From Anoplolepis gracilipes (taxonomy: Eukaryota > Arthropoda > Insecta > Hymenoptera > Formicidae), in assembly GCF_047496725.1 (NCBI RefSeq), contig NC_132983.1:8000501-8064500 (forward strand): a DNA stretch of 64,000 nt, in the 5' to 3' direction. Position 1 is the stretch's first letter. The number at the start of each line of letters is the position of its first letter. The notes under the pieces are model-generated. The model worked only from the letters and a program-made list of their open reading frames with translations, ran no database searches and was not told where the DNA came from. The position numbers were made by a program, and so were the translations under genes. This document shows positions 22,777 through 34,489 of this stretch, one piece after another.

Positions 22777-24795
22777 ATGATGTATCATTTAGTATTATTA
22801 TTCACTGCGCAAACCTCCCTCGCCATTCTCGGTTTTGATTGCGGAGGGCGATATTTAAATATCACATCGGTTTCGTTGTTGGATGTGGGAGAATGCAATC
22901 TTCCGCATAAAACATCAAAATCTACGGATACTTATATCCAACTCCTTCAATTATCTGACTATAATCATGCGTATATAATACAATGTAAGGTTGAAATTTC
23001 AAGAACTATATATTATTGTGGCATGCATTCACATGTTTCCATCGTGCATAACGAACGTGCTGACTATACACATGAAACCGGACACTCACAGTGCAAACGA
23101 ATGTTTCGCGATGGTACTCTTTCGTTAGGAGCAAGAGTTTTAATCGACGGCATCCGAGTCAACCAAACGGCCTCCTACAGCATCACTATGGCTGGAAGCG
23201 TAACCAACGATGGGAAATGCAAAGGCACGCAGTATTCCGACCATTATGGAACATGGGACGACGTTGTGCAAGCTGTCGCCAGAATAATCTTTGAAATCAG
23301 CCTATGTCGCCGTGAAACTAAATACTGGAAAAATAATGCTAAAATCAGGAACCATTTGTACACTCAGTGAAAGATTTTGCATCGATTCAGAGGATGGATA
23401 TACCTTTTGGGAACCGATGCCTACCTCTTCATGTAATTTTCATCAATACGACGTTCTATATAAAGGACCTGCTATCAAAACCACGGACGATACCAGCGAA
23501 GGAAAATCACATATTGTATACAGCCTGCCAACACAAGACATAATTTTCGCTCTGACAAGAACGCGAGAACAGCCACTGTGCGGATACACACTTCTTCGTA
23601 TAGAGCACCCCAAACTCTTTATACTGGAAACTAAAAAGGGAGAAGCTTTCGCCGAAAGAGGAACAATCCCAATTGACAATCTTGATATTTTTGCATATAT
23701 CAACTCGAAGTTTGTATATGTAGAGAAACACATACGACATCTCTTTACCACAATGTCATTCAACAGAAATGCGAACTGGAAAAAGATGTAATAACTAACA
23801 CATTATCATTTGCCACATTACAGCCTGACGAATTCGCCTATCGATTAATGAAAGGACCAGAATACATGGCTGTCACTGCAGGAGAAGCAATTCATGTAAT
23901 AAAATGTATTCCTGTTGACGCTATAATCCGTAGAACAAAAGAATGTTACGCAGAGCTCCCTGTAACAATAAGAAACGCTTCACTATTTCTAATGCCAAAA
24001 TCAAGGATACTCACCAAATTCGGAACTCAAAAGGAAAGTAGCTTTGAACTACCAACACTCTACCGTATAGATGATACATGGATCCAGCTCACCCCTGATC
24101 CACAAGTCATACAATTACCTCCACAACGATTACATCCGTGGACCTCTTTGAGTTGGAAATACCTCACCCCAGGTCCATTAGCCATTAGTGAAATATATAC
24201 TGAAAAGGATATAGAAAAATTACGAGATCATATTATGTTTCCTGCAAAGAAACCGGCACTTCTAAATCTCATAGCCCGTGAGATGACAGGACAAGCTGTC
24301 GTACCCGGAGAAGTCTCCATATACAGTCTGCTAGATGAGGAATCACTCCAGAAAATAGCTTTGAATACTGTCTCAAGAATTTGGGGTGGATTTGTAACCT
24401 TCGGATCAGCAACGGCCGGAATTCTTGGAGTATTTCTAATTATACGACTCATTAAATTGACTATTGACACAGCAATCCATGGATACGCCCTTTACGCCGT
24501 GTACGGATGCAGTCTGCACTTGCTAGACGCCGTATGAAGTTCTCTCACACATGTCCTACTTCACTTAGCACAAAGACCCGTGAATCAACGAAGAATAGAG
24601 CCAGAAGATCAATCTCCCCTAGAGCCAATGAGTCTCTCACCAGTAACACCGACAGCACCCAAAATCGAGTCAACTATCGTTAATGCAACAGCGGTAAATA
24701 CAACCACCCCTATTCCCATTGTTTACACTGACCTTCGAGAGCGATTGAACGATATCGAACAAATCCCTTCGATAACATCTGGAATTCGTTCTTAA
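22777..24795 (+). pseudogene. Chuvirus-like envelope glycoprotein, copy 1 (broken)
   Basis: A full-length class-III-type glycoprotein trace: hydrophobic N-terminus, then GFDCGG...NITSVSLLDVGEC (residues about 19-45), many Cys, N-glycosylation sites (NIT, NQT), and near the C-terminus a glycine-rich hydrophobic span (GSATAGILGVFLIIRLIKL, about 24407-24465) as membrane anchor. It shifts from frame 1 to 2 near 23290 and back near 23750, and stops at 24535-24537 before a short tail (24580-24795). The ATG follows CTTACTTACAGAA, a good splice acceptor, as expected for a spliced envelope message. Copies 2 and 3 are at 50909-52776 and 59157-60987. I assign it to chuvirus-type glycoproteins by motif resemblance; a baculovirus-F-type errantivirus envelope is less likely. 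Confidence 0.65.
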
Positions 24796-25345
24796 ATAAG
24801 GGGGGGGACGTGACAACCCGCCAAAAATTTCAAATTAAAATTTTCAAAATATGAACGTATCACTAGAAATATGAACACAAGGTATAAGATATACGTATAT
24901 CTCTCAAATTCGCGCAATAAAATATTTAATCAAGCAAAATATTATATAGCTATTAAATTGGATATTGCTTGCTTACATAGTGTTAATAAAATAATACTTA
25001 TCATTATCAGTAAAGGAAATCATATAATTGCAACCATTAGACTATTTTACCATTTGACTCTCTAAATAAGAATTGAAATTTTCTCTATTAAAATATATAG
25101 GAATATATGTTACTATAATATCAGAATCGTTAAAATCTAATAAATAAATTATGCGAACGTAACAATAATACTTTTTAAAACCATTATATTAGTATGTCAA
25201 TACCAAATCATACTAAAAATCGCTTTATCAATTATAAATTTTGCATTTGCTTAATTATCATAATGAAAAAAAATTAGAAAAAAAAAGAAAAATTATTTAG
25301 TAAAGCATACCTCAAGGGGAATGCACACATTATATTTAAAAGGTT
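24796..25345 (+). promoter_or_regulatory. Polypurine tract and start of 3' LTR
   Basis: Directly after the envelope stop comes AAATAAGGGGGGGGA (24794-24809) and then GTGACAACCCGCC. Envelope copy 3 is followed by AAATAGGGAGGGAGG and TGTGACGTCCCGTCA on its own strand, so both mark the PPT/LTR border. The following 500 bp are AT-rich and noncoding and are cut by LINE C near 25346. Confidence 0.6.
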
Positions 25346-25971
25346 GGACAGGGTTAAAAAGCTCCTCGGGGGATGCGTAACGCCCTCTTGTTGACCGCCA
25401 TCTTGTCGTGGTGGGAGGGCTCACCCGAAGACATTTCGGGTGCCAAGAGCGGTCAGTACGAAGTCCTCGGACTTTGTACTATCGCTCCCCAAGTTCTGGG
25501 GAGTGCTCCCCAGTCTCGGGGAGCTCCTCCTGGGGTGGAAGAGTTCTTCGCACCCGGGGGGACGGGGCCCATTTCCCCGCAGGGGCAACCCTCTTCGGAG
25601 GGGACCCGTATGTGGTAAGAGACGGCGACCCGGAATTCAAACACCCGGTGGCACGGCACCGTTAGGGAAAGACATTGCACGGAGCTGCTGCTTCAGTCTT
25701 TCCCGCCGAGCATGGGGTTCAGCCCTTTTCAGGGCTAATGGCTCCCTTTTCGGGGCCACGGGAAGGAACGTGGGTCCCGTTCGTCCTTGTGCCTGGGGCC
25801 GGGACGGCGGCGCGGGATCTTCCGCGTCGCCGTTCGCGGTCTGGCATGGGGGGAGACGGCGCCCCACAGCGGGGATGGATTCCCTGTTTCTGGGCAAACG
25901 GCGGGAGGACGTGGTCCTCCCTGTACGCGCTCAGAGCGGGGTCGTCGCCGCCGGGCCATTTGGACGTATTC

Positions 25972-26345
25972 CGAGCTCGGGCCGGCGGCGGCACCCCTGG
26001 GGTGCTGGTGGGGAGCCGAGCCTCTCGTCCCAGCGTCCCTGGGGCCTCGCCGTCTCTCGGGCCACCCGGACGTATTCCGGGCCCGGGCCGGGGGACGACG
26101 GGGGGAAGGAGCCGTGTGCGCACCAAGGGAGCTTGCTCCAGAGGCGCTGCACCGGCTGGCCACACCGGGCCACCCGGACGTATTCCGGGCGCGGGCCGGT
26201 GTGGCGTGGAAGGTCTTGCGTGGACGCCCGAGGGGCATCGCCCGAAGGGGTCACCCAAAGGGTTTTTGCCCGGAGGGCGCCACGTGGGCCAGTCGCCGGG
26301 GCCGCTCGGACATGTTCCGAGGCAGGGCCCGGCGATGAGAGTATG
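25972..26345 (+). repeat. GGACGTATTCCG subrepeats in the 5'UTR of LINE C
   Basis: Four units start at 25972, 26068, 26176 and 26308 (the last GGACATGTTCCG), each followed by G(A/G)G(C/A)-rich sequence ending GGGCC, at 96-132 bp spacing. The position in a LINE 5'UTR suggests internal-promoter subrepeats (inference). They encode nothing recognisable. Confidence 0.65.
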
Positions 26346-26949
26346 TACTGCCAGCCGGTCGGGACCGTTTCCCCTTCTGAACCGACCGGTCGGAAGAGGC
26401 GCCTGTCCTCCTATCGGACTTGATACCCCGAAGGAGGGCTCGCTGGTCGCCACGGCGGCTAGGGCGGGGCCGGGGAGCGGCGACCCTTGCTCGAACCGTC
26501 CGTGGGGCCCCCCGAGTGGCGTCACCCGCGGAGGTGCCCCCGTTGTCGGAGGCGGAGGACCCCCGAAAAGCTGTGGGGATGTTAAAACTTCCACAGCCTA
26601 GTAAGGGGCTCGGAGTCCTGTGCCGGGGGTGCGGTATTCCCACCCGGCCCGTGGCATAAACCGGCTCCCCGGGAGTTTCCGGGGCACCGGTTGGGGGGCG
26701 ATTCCGGTCATGTTTCGAGTCGTCCCCTGGCCGGCGGGAGATACGCCGGCCGATAGAGCCTGCGCGGGCAGTGGTATACTTAAGAAATGAGTTCTAAATC
26801 CCAATCAGAAAAAAATAACAAAGATTAGGAGAATACTCCATCATCTCCTGTTTCGACAAAGCAGTAGGAAAGGGGCAACATCACTGTCCCCCGCTTCAAC
26901 AAGAAGCGTTTGGACATCGGCTGTCAATACCCAGGGGTTATCAACTAAC

Positions 26950-29130
26950 ATGACCCCGGTTATCAGACTGGATAAGCTCAAGCTACAAGGGCCCAGCATC
27001 CCCGTCAAGAATACGGTGTCAATCGCGAACACAAGAACATCTCAGCGTGATTCGCGGACCAAAGAAAACAGGAAGGATAAAAAGAAGCTCGAATCGCAAG
27101 ATTCATCACAAAGAAGAACCGAAAGATCGAGGAGTCCACTGAGCTCGGGAAGAGATACATGTCCAGAATCGGACGACGACCGAGCTAGTGGTGAAACATA
27201 CGGCATGGAAAGCAGGGGACCAGGACGTCCTACATCTACAGGAGACTATGAACATAAAAAGAAGAAAGAAGCTTTAAAGAAGTGGAAGGAACAGCTTCGC
27301 TTGGAACAGGAATTACTGGATTCCTCAGCTAAACTTGACAAAACGAGGACTTTCTCAGACTTCCAACATTTCATTAGAGATAAAGAGGAAGAACACAAAT
27401 ACAGCCCGATTGGTAATCTGGAGGCTTTAGCCGCAGAGAAATGTGATGACATATTTAAAGTAGTCACGAAATCAAGATCTATGAAAAGCACCTTGACCAA
27501 AAAGGCCAAACAAGCGGCCGGAGAAATGCAGGCTATTATTGCATTGTTGGCGATGAAGGCACAAAATCTAATAGGAGAGCCAGGAAACGATCAACAAAAG
27601 GAATCAAGGCAAAAAATACTCTCCCTGACGATTGAAGTCGCTGATTTAAAGAACCAAATTACACAACTTAAGAAAAAATTGTCAAGGAAACAAAAAATTC
27701 CGATCTCGACTACAACTGCCACCAGCACAACAAGCCGAGGGGAAGAAGAGAAAAAACATAGCAATAGACTACCGCTCAGAAAGAGTTACCATCTACTCCC
27801 CCAAGAAAGTAACGAGGAGAAGGCAAACAACTGGGTTTGTTCAAGCCCACCGCGCACGTATGACGGGGAAGCATCGCTGGCAGAAATAAACATGATTGCC
27901 GGCGCCCCGTTTCCGCGGGCCGGCAAGGGGCCCGTGGAAACCCAAACGGAATACATAAGAATGGAAACTGACGAAACATCAATACTTCGGAAAGAAGATT
28001 TTCCGGCCCTAAAAACGCCGAAAACAGGTCAGTCTAATAGCGGGGTAATAAATACTATCCCACAACGACCTGATACAAGAGAGGAAATTTCCAACGAATT
28101 CGTGGATAGGCTAAGACCTATAATAGAAGGCATTTGCACTCACATGTTGGAAGAAAAGACGGGAACTACCTTCACCACTTATTCGGAAAAGAAAGCGACC
28201 GAAAAACTAGCTAACAAGGATGGAACAAAGAAAAAAGCTACACCTGTTATTAAAGAAATGAAAATAATAAAGGCAGCCTCTAAGAAGGGGACGGAGAGTG
28301 GCAGGAGGAAAAATACTCTGACAATCCTTAATCCGCCCGCGAATCCGACGCCGGTAAGGAGTGCTAAGGTGACAGCACCAACACAGGCACCGGTACCGGT
28401 TTCAAGGGGCGAAAGGAGAAGAAAAAAGGAAAGAACCCCTAAAGGAAGCTGCTCCCAAAAAGGATACAACTCCAACATGAGTTGAAATAGTTTCAAGAAG
28501 AAAGGCAAGAGGTGGTCAAAAGGGGGAAGAGAAGGTTTCCAAAACAGAATCTAAAAAACCTCCCTCGCAACCTCCCAGGCCGTCACAATTACCCTCCCCC
28601 CCCCCCTAGAAAGAGGAAAGATCCTAGGATGGCAGCTGTAACAATCACGTGTCCTCCCGGACAATATGCACAAACAATGCGGGAGGCACGTGATAAAATC
28701 AAATTGGAAGGCCTCGGAATTCAGGGAGGCATAAAAATGAGAAGAGGAATCACTAGATCAATTGTATTGGAGATCCCCGGGGAAAAATCTGGGGAACGGG
28801 CGGACAACCTGACCCAGCAGCTGAGACAGACTCTCTCAGGAAAGGAGGGAGTCTGGGTCAACAGACCCACAAAGATGGCGGCGATACGACTGCGGGGGCT
28901 GGACGACTCAGTCACCCCGTCGGACGTACGAACCGCAATCGCCTTTGAAGGCGGTTGCGAGGAAGACTGTATAAACGTGGGTCCCCTCGTGGGCACACCT
29001 TGTCGTGGTGAAAGGGCTCTAGTAACCGAAAGGTGAAGCCAACGTGCCCAGACAGCATTGCCACGAGCCGGTGTCAGCTTGCTGAACGAATGGCTCCTAT
29101 GTGGCAAGCGCACTTCGTGCGTTGTTAGGA
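26950..29130 (+). pseudogene. Gag-like ORF1 of LINE C (one frameshift in otherwise long ORF)
   Basis: An uninterrupted 511-codon reading (26950-28485) is Lys/Glu/Ser-rich with coiled-coil-like stretches (around 27240-27360 and 27600-27690). A shift near 28485 leads to 28512-29036, which carries the globular domain shared with LINE A ORF1 (VLEIPGEKSGERADNL; KMAAIRLRGLDDS). A second shift near 28990 gives CPDSIAT...CQLAERMA, matching the region just before the LINE A knuckles; the sequence then ends without the knuckles. It is the least damaged gag in the window. Role: RNA-binding component of a LINE particle (family knowledge). Confidence 0.65.
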
Positions 29131-29135
29131 CGGTC

Positions 29136-29399
29136 GACGGCCGTCCCCCCCCCTTTTTTTTTTTTTTTTTTTTTCCCCTCCCAATTCTCATGCGGGTGCT
29201 CCCGCGGGATGAGGGTGCGGAGCGGTGGGTGCTCCTGCCGTGAAGCGTCCCTCAGTGGGGAAAAGTGGGAGCCGGTCGGGACCCTCGCCCGAAGGACTGG
29301 ATGGGTGACTCAGTCACCCGCCGGGCCAGAGGCGGGGACCACCCCGATCCCAGTGACTCTTACGTGTGAGTGTGTGTGTGTGCGTGAGCGTGTTTACTA
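29136..29399. other. C9-T22 tract and possible inverted LINE 3' fragment
   Basis: 29143-29174 is a run of C followed by about 22 T. Read on the minus strand, GCGGGAGCACCCGCATGAGA followed by an A run recalls the 3' ends of the R1-type elements, so this may be a short minus-strand LINE insertion. 29364-29392 is a TG-rich microsatellite. No gene. Confidence 0.35.
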
Positions 29400-29659
29400 A
29401 TTCTTTCTTTATTTTCAGGTACAATCGGGTTTTAGATGTTGCCGTCTGTGGCTTTGTCGGCTTGGGCGGTCGTTAGGTCGTCGTTGTCGTCGCGGTCGCT
29501 TTCGTCGAGGTCGGGCCCGCATAACGTCTAAAGACTAAGGTGTTAGGAACCGTGCTTAGGGTCTGCATGATCGCGTAGACGTAAAATGTCGCGGTCGCGA
29601 ACGGTCCGTCCCGGGATACCTGCCGTCCTCCCGGAGTATCTAGGCTTGGCGGCGTAAAG

Positions 29660-32600
29660 GTGGCTCTACGTCGCCCGACCACCCCTTCCACCGTACTCGT
29701 GGGAACAGATATGGCGTTTAAAGATAAAATCTTCGACGTGGTGAGGAGGAGTGCCCGCCTGGCCGACCGCTTCCGGTCTGGCGCGGCCGCGAGTAGGGAA
29801 GCGCGGGGTGTCTCCGTCGTTGAGTCGCGGGTCTGCTCGACCGCGTGCTCGGTGGCGGCCTCCGCCTCCTCGAGAGCGCCTCACCGAGCTGTGCGCGGGC
29901 GGGCCCGTGACACAATACGCGATGGCGCACAGCCCCGGGATTGCGGCCTTCCTGCCGCTAGAACCGCGTTAATAAATCGCGATACAACCGTTACTAGAAC
30001 CGCGTGCGTCGTTTTGGAACGTTGCTTGATTACTTCGATTAGGTCGGCGTCATATAATTTAGCGCGAGAATCGGGAACAGGCGCCAAACAAATAGCGCGC
30101 GAAATAAAGAAGCCCGCGATTAGATCCGCGCTTAGATCCGCGAACATTGCGACAACGGTGCGAAAGACGGTTAGATTCGCGGACCCAATCCCACCCCACA
30201 CAGCGAATGGCCCGGTGCCACAGGAATTAGATAGGATAAGCTCTAGCTTAGGTAGTGCGTCCACGGGTGTTAGGATGCTGCAGCTGAACATGCGACGTTC
30301 GGCTGTAGTAACGGGCGAAGTACGTCAGCTCGTAGTCGAAAAGCGACTTGACGTCTTGTTATTGCAGGAACCACACGTCGGGAAGCAGGGTTCGGTAGGC
30401 ACAGTTGTAGGATTAGGCATAGGGATGAAGGTTGCCGCAGTGCGCTCACAACGTCCGTGGGCAGCAGTGGCGATCTGTAATCCCAATTTCGATACGGTTT
30501 TCGTCTCGCAGCTTAGCACTACGCACTGTGTCTGTGTGGAAGTGCAGGCCCCCAGCTTCTCCTTCTACGTTGTCTCGTGCTACTTCCAGTACAGCGACGA
30601 GATTGAGAACCACCTCGAAACGGTGCTTCGTTCACTGAGGGGGGAGAGAATTATTATAGGTGTAGACGCCAATGCTCGATCGTCACTCTGGGGTCCCCAA
30701 GAGACAGACGATAGAGGTGCCAGATTCGAGGACCTCATCAGGGCATTTGGCATGTCAGTGGTCAACGATGCTGGACAGCCGCCCACCTTTTGGACGACAA
30801 GGGGTTCGTCATTCATCGACGTAACCCTGACGTCGCCCTCCATGAACAAGTTCATCTGTGACTGGAAGGTAAGGTGTGACTGGACCACCAGTGACCACAG
30901 GGCCGTGGACATAAGATTGAGATTGCCGAAAGAGTCAGGTGCCGATCGGGGCGCTGGGAACACGAGGTTTGACACAAGTCGTGCCGACTGGGAACGGTTC
31001 TCTGTCACCCTGACAGATCTTTCAAGATCGCAACTGGAGGCTATCGATCTGTGCTCCACAATAGAAGTAGAGAAAATGGCAGAAACGCTCACAGTGGTGC
31101 TCACAGAGACCTGTGTTGCATCAATGCCTAGGAAGCGCAAATTTAGGAAGCCCAACCCGTGATGGACAAAAAAATTAACGATGGTCAAGAAAAAGATATA
31201 TAGACTGCGTCATGCCCTTCATGGAGGGCAAGAGGACCCTACTTACCTCCGGGTACTGCTGGAGTATCGTTCTTCGCAAAGGCAGTACTGTAGGGGGGTG
31301 AAACGGGCGAAACTCGCAAGCTGGCGGAAGTTCGTCACATCGCACGGCAACCTGGAGCCCTGGGGCTTCGTTTACAAGCAACAGGCGAGCAAACTCCAGG
31401 TTGAGGGGGTGCTAAGCACACTCCGGTGTGGCGAATATTCCACAAAGTCACTAGGGGAGACCGCTAGTTACTTCCTGGATGTGCACATCCCAGATGACCG
31501 GGAGATAGAAGACACGCTTGAACAGTGTGAAATTAGAAACGCGTGTAGAGTTGCCCCCCCTACAGCCGACGCCTCTTTCTTCACGGAGACGGAAATGGCC
31601 CGCGCGGTAAAAACTTTTAAAAATAATAAAGCTGCGGGTTTAGATTTAGTCGAGGTCGTCGTACTCAAGGCGGCCTGTAAAGTAATCCCCGGTCAGTTAG
31701 TTAGGCTCTTCAACGGGTGTCTCCAGTGGGGCGTCTTTCCTTCTGTCTGGAAGGAGGGTTCACTCCGAATCCTCCTTTAAGGCGAAGACAAGGACGAGAG
31801 AGACCCGAAATCCTACAGACCTATTTGTCTTCTCTCCGTAGTAGGAAAACTTTTCGAAAAGCTTATAAAAGCTCGTCTGCTAGACACGTCACTGGCACCG
31901 GAAAAGGTCTCCGATCGACAATTCGAGTTCATGCCCGGAAGGTCGACGGAGGAAGCTGTCGTGGAGTTGCGGCGGATGGTCTCTGCCTCCGAAAGGAGGT
32001 ACGCCATTGCGCTTCTCTTTGACATTACCGGGGCTTTTGACAATGTCTGGTGGCCCCTTGTGTTAGATAGTCTTAAGAAACGGGATTGTCCGCGTAATAT
32101 CTTCGATGTACTCCGGAGTTACTTCAGCGATCGAAGTGTAAAAATTTCTCTTAGTTCCGCGGAAGTGTCCAAGCGGGCCGAGAGGGGGTGCCCTCAGGGT
32201 TCCGTTCTAGGTCCGGCCTGCTGGAACCTCATGTTTGATGGCCTATTGAGAGTACTGGAAGACGTAATTCCAGATAGATTCGCCGCGTACGCGGACGACC
32301 TCGTGGTCGTCATAAACGGAAACTCGCGAAGGGAACTCGAGAGAGAAGGCCAACGTGTAGTTAACATAATAACAGAATGGTGCAGGTCCGCGAAACTTCA
32401 GATTTCCGAGCGTAAAACTAAAGCCATCCTGAAATCCGACGCGATCGCGAGAAACCCGATAGGTAGACGGGGAGGAGCACGACCGGATAGGAAGCGAAAA
32501 ACAAGTAAGAAAACCGTCGACTTTGAGAACAGACCGCCAATTATTAAAATCGGTGAAACGAAAATAGGATTTAAGCGAACGGTTAGGTATCTTGGCGTCT

Positions 32601-33337
32601 ACCTGGATAGAAATTTAAAGATTAGATCGCACTGCAAATACTTAAACAGCAAAGTCGGGCCGCTGTTCGAGAAGTTAGGTAGAGTAGCGAGAGCCCAGTG
32701 GGACCTGCGTTTTAGGACACTCCACAATCTACCGGGGCGTGTTCGCATCGACAGTGGCTTATGCCGCTGCGGGGTGGGCCGACCTGTGTACAGAGAGGGA
32801 TATTAGAATTCTGAAAGCCTTGCAGCGTCGAGTCTTAATTTCAATGACTGGCGCATACCGCACGGCCTCGTGGGAATCACTTTGCGTTGTCGGAAGAGTG
32901 ACTCCTGTAGATATAGTTCTTCGCGAAAGCGCCGCGCGTTATAATGTTAGGTCAGGAAAAGACGCCAAGATCGGTAATATTGAGATCCCCGCCGGAACCG
33001 AAAGAAAAACCGCGATCGTAGGGATTAAAAACGAGGCGATGAATATGTGGCAGACCCGATGGAACTCTTCAAGTAAGGGTCGTACCACGTTCGCCTTCTA
33101 TAGGGACGTGCGAGATAGACTAGCTGCGCGTTCGTTAGAAATAAATCATTGGAGCACACAGTCCTCACTGGACACGGAGATTTTAGGGAAAGACTCTCGT
33201 TAGGTCTCGTGGAAAGTGACGTGTGCATTTGCGGAGGTGGAATTGATTCAGTCCAGCACTTCTTACTGGAATGTCCCCTCTTCGACGCGCAGAGAGAGAT
33301 CCTGCGAAGCGTCGTACCGGAAGATGAATGGCAATAG
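29660..33337 (+). pseudogene. LINE D ORF2, endonuclease-reverse transcriptase (few lesions)
   Basis: One frame is followed from 29660 to 32806 with only two in-frame stops, TGA at 31160-31162 and TAA at 31777-31779; then a shift near 32740 and another near 33160. About 200 residues of unassigned basic N-terminus precede the endonuclease: LQLNMRRS, LLLQEPH, VDANARSSLWG, SFIDVTLTS and TTSDHRAVDI are the catalytic-site motifs. RT motifs: NKAAGLD near 31624, SYRPICLLS near 31814, FMPGRSTEEAV near 31929, LLFDITGAFDN near 32013, GCPQGSVLGP near 32188 and YADD at 32288-32299. The C-terminal knuckle CICGGGIDSVQHFLLEC is near 33226-33276. A recent inactivation is likely. Confidence 0.85.
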
Positions 33338-33768
33338 CCGGATGTGGCACGCTTCTTCGTGTCAAGCCCAGAGGCCCTTTCCGTGTTCACCGATTTTTGC
33401 CGAGAATCCCTCTGGCTAAAGGGATACGAATCGTAGATTATATATTAGGTAGGTACGTTGTTCAACCGAAAAGGTCGGAGCTTTCGGATATGGGGGTGTG
33501 ACCCCGTAATCTTCTCGGGACAACCACGCTCTCGAGCAGCGTTCGCGTCGCGTTAGATGAAATTAGGTAGTTCACTTTACCTTAATACGCCCACCTATCC
33601 CACCATTCCCTTCGCCCGACAGGGTCAGAAGCGTTCATCCAGGTCGGGATGCAAATGGACAGGCCTCCCCGTGGTCCCCGTGGGTACGACGGATAAGATA
33701 GCGGGGTGAAGGAGTCGGATAGTGGCGAATGCCAGCCGGCGGAGTTTGTCACCCTAAGAAAAAAAAGA
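33338..33768 (+). repeat. LINE D 3'UTR
   Basis: Noncoding sequence between the end of the ORF2 trace and the A run (33757-33766). It contains no copy of the A/B-type 3' block, which supports D belonging to another family. Confidence 0.5.
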
Positions 33769-34489
33769 AGGGCTTATTCGTCGTGACCAAACTGTCCATC
33801 CTGTACAAACGAACCAGCAGGCGCTACTGAATTTTTCCATCGCCCGTCTCGGGGCGGTTCCGATAGACAGTGGATGTAAAAATGTGGCGTATGCCTGAAA
33901 GGGCGAGGTAGCACGGGCCTTTCCCATTCGTGGGAACGGCTCACACATTAACTGTCCCTTCTCCAGGGTCGCAAGGGTGCAGGTGTCCGCCGCACCTGCA
34001 CCGCGACTCAGCGAAAAGGCGACGTTGCGTGGTGGTCCCACAACGTCGCCATCGGTGCGGCATCGAACGTCCGTAGTCGCCCGATGCCGCCCGCGCGGAT
34101 AAAGAGTTCTCCCTCCTTCGATCCTTGACGAGGGCAAAGGACGGAGGACCTAGCGGGGACGGGTCCCAGTCGAATGCGAAAGTGACCCCGGGGCCCGTCC
34201 ATAACCGCAGCCGGTGGTGGTCCCGTAACGCCGTCGTTGATGCGTCACTGAGGCTTTTCTCAGTGGCGCATCAAAAGGCAGAAATCTCCCCCCGACCATC
34301 TGGGGGAGACAAGCGGGGGTGGGTCCTGATAGAATGCGAAAGCGACCCCAGGGCTAACCGCTGAGAGGACCACCGTGAGGTTTTAGTAGGTATATCCTAA
34401 TAAATAGGGGGGAGTCCCACATACCCCCGGGGAGTTCCCGCTCCTCGGGGGATGCGTAAAGCATTTCCTCACGTAACAAGAAAAAAAAA
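33769..34489 (+). repeat. 5'-truncated R1-type 3' end with two-part structure
   Basis: 33955-34210 resembles the 3'UTR of LINE A (TCCCTTCTCC(A/G)GGGTCGCA, GGCGACGTTGCGTGG, GAATGC..A.GTGACCCC), whereas 34211-34489 resembles the 3' end of the gag-only copies (GCGTCACTGAGG...CTCAGTGGCGCATCA, CCGACCATC, the terminal block and A run 34481-34489). 33769-33954 is unassigned. Confidence 0.6.

Larger units (their letters stand above)
25346..29135 (+). mobile_element. R1-clade LINE, copy C (5'UTR and gag only, 3' truncated)
   Basis: A short remnant of a LINE 3' end (GCTCCTCGGGGGATGCGTAA, 25361-25380) is followed by a 5' region with the family hairpin (CCATCTTGTCGTGG near 25398), a long GC-rich 5'UTR, then gag. 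Sequence related to gag stops near 29135, before any endonuclease. The 5'UTR is open in most frames on both strands because of base composition, so those ORFs are not genes. Confidence 0.65.
29400..33768 (+). mobile_element. R1-clade LINE, copy D
   Basis: This is a different LINE from A, with an ORF2 that is nearly continuous and a 3'UTR ending in a short A run at 33757-33766. A TG microsatellite lies just upstream (29364-29392); some R1-clade lineages (for example Waldo) target such repeats, but here the two are separated and no repeat follows the 3' end, so I do not claim it. No gag is seen between the microsatellite and ORF2. Confidence 0.7.

Noticed and set aside
25435..26645. Several long ORFs on both strands (up to 327 codons).
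   Set aside because: They overlap in five or six frames in a very GC-rich LINE 5'UTR with subrepeats and have no domain; open frames are expected from base composition.
29364..29395. TG microsatellite as target site of LINE D (Waldo-like insertion).
   Set aside because: The element start is not adjacent and no matching repeat follows its 3' end at 33768.
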